NCBI GenBank assembly: GCA_020726085.1
Contig: DYTG01000065.1
Location: 1-9,676 of the forward strand
Length of the DNA stretch: 9,676 bases
Reading direction: 5' to 3'
Source: Sulfurovum sp.
GTDB lineage: Bacteria > Campylobacterota > Campylobacteria > Campylobacterales > Sulfurovaceae
Part shown: positions 6,202 through 9,676 of the stretch, in pieces
How the letters are laid out: every line of letters begins with the position of its first letter
Numbering within the stretch: position 1 is the first letter of the stretch
Notes under the pieces: generated by a model
The model's database searches: none
What the model was told of the DNA's origin: nothing
Seen by the model: the letters and a program-made list of their open reading frames with translations, nothing else
Position numbers and translations under genes: made by a program

Positions 6202-6250
6202 TTACACTAAAATAGATTAATATGCCATAAAGTAGGTATTGGTTAATTTT

Positions 6251-6270
6251 TCTCGTTACGAGGCTCCAGC
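6251..6270. repeat. Degenerate CTCGTT...CTCCAG motif abutting the nlpC stop
   Basis: TCTCGTTACGAGGCTCCAGC resembles half of the same recalled palindromic intergenic motif, whose usual form begins CTCGTTCCC and has CTCCAG at its centre. It ends on the first base of the NlpC/P60 stop codon (minus-strand TAG, 6270-6272). It also contains the short palindrome CTCGT-ACGAG, which is too tight to form a good hairpin. I see no other terminator for the hydrolase gene. Confidence 0.25.
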
Positions 6271-6956
6271 TATACTTGCGTCTTAAACTCCACTAGGCGT
6301 TTGGCGGTGACGAAGGTTTTGCGGTAGCTGCCGTACATGATGGATGAGATTACGACTCCACGGGTTTTGTCAGCGGCGTGGATAAATTTGCCCTCGCCAA
6401 TATAGATACCCACATGCGTAATAGGAACACCCCTTGATTTATCGGTGAGAAAAAAGACCAAATCCCCCTTTTCGAGGCGATTAAGCGCTACCTCTTGACC
6501 CAATTTGGATTGCGAATAGGCGGTACGAGGGAGGTCGATGTTTTGTTTTTTGTAGAGGTACTGCACATAACCCGAGCAGTCAAAGCCCTCAGGTGTCGTG
6601 CCACCCCATACGTATTTACCACCCCTAAAGTAGTTGGCATCTTCAAGCAATTTGGCTCTATCCACCGCAGAAATTTTGTACTCTACTCCCTTTGCTTTGG
6701 CCTCCTCTTGGGCTTTTGCGATGCGTTCTAGGCGATTGCGTGCCTCTTTGGCTCTCATGGCTTTAATTTTTTCATCGAAGAGTTCACGATAGAGAGCATT
6801 AATATCCCACTCTTTATCTTTTTGAACCAAAAAGAGATTTTTTTGATGGGTTAATGCTTTGCTTTTGGTGATAGTACCGTTTGGATTTTTGACAATGAAT
6901 AACGAGGCATTGAGCAATAACGAAAGACCTAATAACGTCAAAGGTATCTTTTGCAT
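6270..6956 (-). CDS. Exported NlpC/P60 peptidoglycan hydrolase
   Basis: Probable cysteine endopeptidase that cuts stem peptides of peptidoglycan, usually between D-Glu and diaminopimelate, in the periplasm. With the ATG at 6956 the protein is 228 residues. This start has AAGGAG (6962-6967) 5 bases upstream and puts a hydrophobic export signal at the N-terminus (PLTLLGLSLLLNASLF). A GTG at 6983 would add nine polar residues and is rejected. A charged helical linker (about 50-90) precedes the C-terminal NlpC/P60 domain. The catalytic cysteine is C127 in GFDCSGYV, with H181 in THVGIY and H193 in FIHAA as the other expected catalytic positions. No LysM, SH3 or lipobox is evident, so it may be signal-anchored. 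It starts two bases after the kinase stop, with its ribosome site inside the kinase gene, implying coupled translation. Confidence 0.92.
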   Translation of the reverse strand: MQKIPLTLLGLSLLLNASLFIVKNPNGTITKSKALTHQKNLFLVQKDKEWDINALYRELFDEKIKAMRAKEARNRLERIAKAQEEAKAKGVEYKISAVDRAKLLEDANYFRGGKYVWGGTTPEGFDCSGYVQYLYKKQNIDLPRTAYSQSKLGQEVALNRLEKGDLVFFLTDKSRGVPITHVGIYIGEGKFIHAADKTRGVVISSIMYGSYRKTFVTAKRLVEFKTQV

Positions 6957-6958
6957 TG

Positions 6959-7930
6959 CTACTCCTTGGGTATTTTTTGGCACTCTACAGTGGGCAACGT
7001 CAGTCGAAACAAGGCTCCATCTTGAATATTTTGAGCCACCAAAGTGCCGTGATGTTTGTTGGCTATTTGCATACTCATATAGAGTCCTATGCCCGTACCT
7101 TTACCAGGTGCCTTGGTAGTCACATTAGGACGAAAGACTTTTTCAATAATGTGTTCGGGAATCCCTCCAGCGTTGTCGATAAACTCAACCGTTGCTTGAT
7201 TTTGATTTGTGTACAACACTTTGATAGCAATGAGACGTTTTTGGACAGTGCGTTCATTGTAGGCATCTTTGGAGTTGTTGATGATATTGAGTATGAGGTG
7301 TTTAATCTCGTTTTCATTCCCCTCCAAACATATCTCCAAACCCACATCGACAGAAACCACGATACGGTTTTTGAGAAACTCATCTTTGACAAGTCGCAAT
7401 ACTGAGGCGATAGAGTCTCTCAATCTAAAAACCTCTTGCTTTTGGTTGGGGCGGAAAAAATCTCTAAACTCATCAAGCGTATTGACCATGTGGTTGATTT
7501 GAGCGGTGGTATCTTCCAAAAAGCGATCGATGTAGGCTTGATTGACAACTCCCTCTTTGAAATCACTCTTAAGTAAGGTTTCATACATCGTAAGAGCATT
7601 AAGGGGTTGTTTCCACTGGTGGGCGACAGCGTCCATCATCTCCCCCATGGCTGCCATTTTGGCTTGTTGCTCCAACGCATGGGCTTGTTCGACTTTGAAT
7701 TGAAGCTCCTCTTGGATACGAGCCTCTAGGTTTTCGTTGAGCGATGTGAGCTTGGCTTCTATCTCCCGTTTCTCTTCGATTTTTTTTTGGAGTTGATAAT
7801 TGACATAAAGAACGGCTATGGATACGACGGCTAAAATATAGATGGGCAAATGGGTATCAAAACCCGAATAGTGGCTAACGATGCTAACCAAAACCGTTGC
7901 AATAATAAAAATCATCAACATCGTACGCAC
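6959..7930 (-). CDS. Orphan membrane histidine kinase with minimal sensor
   Basis: ATP-dependent sensor kinase expected to phosphorylate a response regulator encoded elsewhere. The 323-residue protein has two membrane segments (about 4-19 and 29-44) joined by only about nine periplasmic residues, then a coiled coil (about 46-92). The H-box is MAAMGEMMDAVAHQWKQPLN with H104. The ATPase domain shows the N-box (N215-N219, NIINNSKDA), G1 DNAGGIP (252-258), an F-box-like VFRP (265-268) and G2 GKGTGIGLYMS (277-287). No PAS, HAMP or Cache domain is seen. The start is a GTG with AAGGAG (7940-7945) 9 bases upstream. The stop is two bases from the NlpC/P60 ATG, so the two are probably made together. 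No regulator gene is in the window. Confidence 0.92.
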   Translation of the reverse strand: MRTMLMIFIIATVLVSIVSHYSGFDTHLPIYILAVVSIAVLYVNYQLQKKIEEKREIEAKLTSLNENLEARIQEELQFKVEQAHALEQQAKMAAMGEMMDAVAHQWKQPLNALTMYETLLKSDFKEGVVNQAYIDRFLEDTTAQINHMVNTLDEFRDFFRPNQKQEVFRLRDSIASVLRLVKDEFLKNRIVVSVDVGLEICLEGNENEIKHLILNIINNSKDAYNERTVQKRLIAIKVLYTNQNQATVEFIDNAGGIPEHIIEKVFRPNVTTKAPGKGTGIGLYMSMQIANKHHGTLVAQNIQDGALFRLTLPTVECQKIPKE

Positions 7931-7973
7931 AAATCATCTCTCCTTATATCCATTAATATTACTAACACCATCA

Positions 7974-8011
7974 TAACTAATCTATTATTAAATATTAATA
8001 AATATTAGTTA
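7974..8011. repeat. AT-rich hairpin between the DUF302 and kinase genes
   Basis: TAACTAAT (7974-7981) pairs perfectly with ATTAGTTA (8004-8011), and inside it TTATTA (7985-7990) pairs with TAATAA (7996-8001) around the loop AATAT. The outer arm includes the DUF302 stop codon (8009-8011). On the minus strand no T-run follows, so it is not a normal terminator for that gene. It could be an mRNA-stability hairpin or an operator for the kinase gene. Its AT-only inner part makes chance plausible. Confidence 0.35.
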
Positions 8012-8470
8012 TTTTTGAGTCGCTTGTGAGGCGATTGCATCCAAAGCAATAGAGGCTTTGTTGATAATTTGCAGACAGTTTGCATCTTTGATATTGTGTT
8101 TGAGCGAAAAGTACTCAGGATTGGTATAGCTTACTTTTGTCTCACCGTTAAAATCCTCATAGACCAAAAACTTCATGGGCAAATCAAGACCCATGCTCTC
8201 ATTGCACCCGATTAGCTTTGTCTCCATGTGGGGATTGCCAAAAACAATCAATTTGGAGGGACGTAATGTAAGGTTTTGTTCTTTGGCGTTTTGGGTATGG
8301 TCAAAGGTATAAAAGTGCCTCAATGCAGCGTGTTGTATCAAAGCTTCAAGCTTGGCTACGGTTTTATCAACACTTTCGTTGCTATCAAGCGTATGGATAA
8401 AATTTCCACGAGAGTTGTTACAACCCAACAAAAAAAACAAAACAACCCCAACGCTTATCCATTGTTTCAC
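8009..8470 (-). CDS. DUF302-family lipoprotein
   Basis: Predicted lipoprotein of 153 residues. The signal peptide ends in a lipobox, FFLLGC, with acylated cysteine C17. The mature part contains the DUF302 signature: FGNPHMETKLIG, then LDLPMKFLVYED, then VSYTNPEYFSLKH. The function of DUF302 proteins is poorly defined; they occur free-standing or fused to other domains and are often exported. The start is GTG at 8470, with AAGGAG (8476-8481) 5 bases upstream. That ribosome site overlaps the ychF stop codon, so it is co-transcribed and probably translationally coupled with ychF. Two cysteines in the mature part (in IGCNES and DANCLQ) could form a disulfide. The envelope location is confident; the role is unknown. 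Confidence 0.9.
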   Translation of the reverse strand: MKQWISVGVVLFFLLGCNNSRGNFIHTLDSNESVDKTVAKLEALIQHAALRHFYTFDHTQNAKEQNLTLRPSKLIVFGNPHMETKLIGCNESMGLDLPMKFLVYEDFNGETKVSYTNPEYFSLKHNIKDANCLQIINKASIALDAIASQATQK

Positions 8471-8475
8471 ACGCT

Positions 8476-8481
8476 CTCCTT
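8476..8481 (-). promoter_or_regulatory. DUF302 ribosome binding site overlapping the ychF stop
   Basis: On the minus strand the bases read AAGGAG, and the preceding T makes TAAGGAG: the TAA of ychF (8480-8482) is fused to the Shine-Dalgarno sequence. Ribosomes ending ychF would stop on the site that starts the next gene (GTG at 8470). This decides the GTG start and suggests coupled translation. Confidence 0.65.
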
Positions 8482-9583
8482 AGACATTAAATCTAAAGTG
8501 CATAATATCGCCATCTTGTACGATATACTCTTTGCCCTCTAGTCTGTTTTTACCCGCCTCTTTGGCTTTGGCTTCACCGCCATAAGCGATAAAATCTTCA
8601 TAAGCGATCACTTCGGCACGAATAAAACCCTTTTCAAAATCGTTGTGAATGACCGCTGCGGCTTTGGGGGCGGTGCTGTTTTTGCGTATCGTCCACGCCC
8701 TTACCTCTTTGACACCTGCTGTAAAGTAGCTCATAAGCCCTAATTTATCAAACCCCTCGTGGATGATTTGATCCAATCCACTCTCTTTGACACCCAAAGA
8801 ACCCAGCATTTCAGCCTTCTCGTCGTCGTCAAACTCCACCATCTCCTCTTCGACTTTGGCACAGAGTTTGATTACTTGAGCGCCTCTTTGGGCAGCGTAC
8901 TCTTTGACGAGTTTGACGTACTCATTATCCCCTACAAGTCCCTCTTCATCGACATTGACAGCGTAAATAATCGCTTTGGAGGTGAGCAATCGAAGGTCAC
9001 GGTTGATGGCTCTAAACTCCTCGCTCTCAAACTCTTCAAAGGTCACCACAGGCAATCCTTGGGCGATATGCTCCATAAGCTTAGAGGCTACTTCTAGCTG
9101 CGCTAATGCCTCTTTGTCTTTACCTTTTGCTTTTTTGCTTAGCAACTCTACACGCTTTTGTACGCTATCAAGGTCGGCAAAAAGCAACTCTTGCTCGATA
9201 ATCTCAATGTCTCGAATAGGGTCAACACTCCCCTCAACGTGGGTGATATTTTCATCATCAAAACAACGTACAATATGAAGTATCGCCTCGGTTTCTTTGA
9301 TATTGCTCAAAAATTTATTGCCCAATCCCTCGCCTTTGGAAGCACCTTTGACAAGTCCTGCAATATCAACAAAATCAATAGTGGAGTATAAAATACGTTC
9401 AGGCTTAACAATTTTGGCTAGTTCATCGAGTCGCTTATCGGGTACGGGTACGACGGCTTTATTGGGTTCGATGGTACAAAAAGGGTAATTTTGACTCTCA
9501 GCGTTTTGTGCTTTGGTGAGTGCATTAAAAGTGGTTGATTTTCCTACATTGGGCAATCCTACAAGCCCGATACTTAATCCCAT
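8480..9583 (-). CDS. ychF: Redox-regulated ATPase YchF (Obg family)
   Basis: Ribosome-associated P-loop ATPase of the OBG/HflX group; in other bacteria YchF (OLA1 in eukaryotes) affects translation and oxidative-stress responses. The 367 residues match the usual length of about 363. Walker A is GLPNVGKST (9-17), the G3 site is DIAG (73-76), and the G4 position reads NVDE (210-213) instead of NKxD, the change that makes the family prefer ATP. A helical hairpin (about 125-185) follows. The C-terminal TGS-type domain runs about 285-367, ending with the family-typical GDIMHFRFNV. The ATG at 9583 has a modest AGGA 9 bases upstream, and no in-frame alternative is better. It heads an operon with the DUF302 lipoprotein. 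Confidence 0.97.
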   Translation of the reverse strand: MGLSIGLVGLPNVGKSTTFNALTKAQNAESQNYPFCTIEPNKAVVPVPDKRLDELAKIVKPERILYSTIDFVDIAGLVKGASKGEGLGNKFLSNIKETEAILHIVRCFDDENITHVEGSVDPIRDIEIIEQELLFADLDSVQKRVELLSKKAKGKDKEALAQLEVASKLMEHIAQGLPVVTFEEFESEEFRAINRDLRLLTSKAIIYAVNVDEEGLVGDNEYVKLVKEYAAQRGAQVIKLCAKVEEEMVEFDDDEKAEMLGSLGVKESGLDQIIHEGFDKLGLMSYFTAGVKEVRAWTIRKNSTAPKAAAVIHNDFEKGFIRAEVIAYEDFIAYGGEAKAKEAGKNRLEGKEYIVQDGDIMHFRFNV

Positions 9584-9615
9584 GTATCTATTTCCTAATA
9601 TAAAATTTTGTATCT

Positions 9616-9621
9616 ATTCTA
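9616..9621 (-). promoter_or_regulatory. Putative -10 box of ychF
   Basis: On the minus strand these bases read TAGAAT, preceded by TTGGG and an AT-rich T-tract region (9625-9655), a layout usual for campylobacterial sigma70 promoters. Transcription would start near 9609, about 25 bases before the ATG. The decamer TGTATCTATT (plus-strand sense) occurs at 9583-9592 and again at 9609-9618, touching this box. Confidence 0.45.
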
Positions 9622-9676
9622 CCCAAAATATAGTGAAATTTTGTTAAAAATCAATAAGCTACTTGTTTCTTATTCT

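Noticed and set aside
6030..6215. Plus-strand 61-codon frame opposite the small minus-strand gene
   Set aside because: No Shine-Dalgarno sequence and unusual hydrophobic, cysteine-rich content; the minus-strand gene has AAAGGAGG and a -10.
5636..6269. CRISPR array or tRNA in the accessory gap
   Set aside because: The repeats are few, inverted and unevenly spaced, and no cloverleaf with a T-loop GTTC signature was found.
6957..6983. GTG at 6983 as start of the NlpC/P60 gene
   Set aside because: It would overlap the kinase end, put nine polar residues before the export signal, and ignore the well-placed AAGGAG before the ATG at 6956.
6956..7405. Plus-strand open frame of 149 codons
   Set aside because: It lies opposite the histidine kinase, whose motifs are complete and in order; the plus-strand translation is cysteine- and aromatic-rich without any motif or ribosome site.

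Overview
The window most likely comes from a free-living, Sulfurimonas/Sulfuricurvum-like member of the Campylobacterota (Epsilonproteobacteria). The evidence is moderate AT richness, T-rich upstream regions with TATAAT -10 boxes, an aminotransferase-murC gene pair, and a histidine kinase whose H-box contains HQWKQPL, a style very common in that phylum. This placement is from recalled family features, not from a search.

Left end (1-2301, + strand): the 3' part of a family 2 glycosyltransferase of rhamnosyltransferase type, then a full WbaP/WcaJ-like polyprenyl-phosphate sugar phosphotransferase. Together they look like the right edge of a surface-polysaccharide locus: the second loads the first sugar on undecaprenyl phosphate and the first extends a glycan. 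Positions 2302-2577 separate this from core genes. They hold a short coding-like remnant on the minus strand, a well-formed sigma70-like promoter with a 7-codon Shine-Dalgarno-led micro-ORF, and an inverted repeat next to the dapC promoter.

Middle (2578-5635, + strand): a tight operon dapC-like aminotransferase / unknown helical protein / murC. DapC feeds meso-diaminopimelate and lysine synthesis and MurC adds L-Ala to UDP-MurNAc, so both serve peptidoglycan precursor synthesis. The unknown protein is locked between them by a 4-base ATGA overlap.

Accessory gap (5636-6269): about 630 bases of mixed material. It contains a REP/MITE-like pair of inverted palindromes, a second inverted pair, two degenerate copies of a GGGAACGAG-type motif, a coding remnant, and one small intact minus-strand gene (60 aa) with a perfect Shine-Dalgarno sequence. 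This is the least ordinary part of the window and could be a decayed two-gene accessory locus.

Right end (6270-9583, all minus strand): reading in transcription order, ychF (ribosome-associated ATPase) is coupled to a DUF302 lipoprotein. Then comes an orphan histidine kinase with almost no periplasmic sensor, coupled to an exported NlpC/P60 peptidoglycan hydrolase. No tRNA, rRNA, CRISPR array, transposase or phage gene was seen. I do not see a clearly new large system. The best candidates for a second look are the dapC leader, the accessory gap and the kinase-hydrolase pair.
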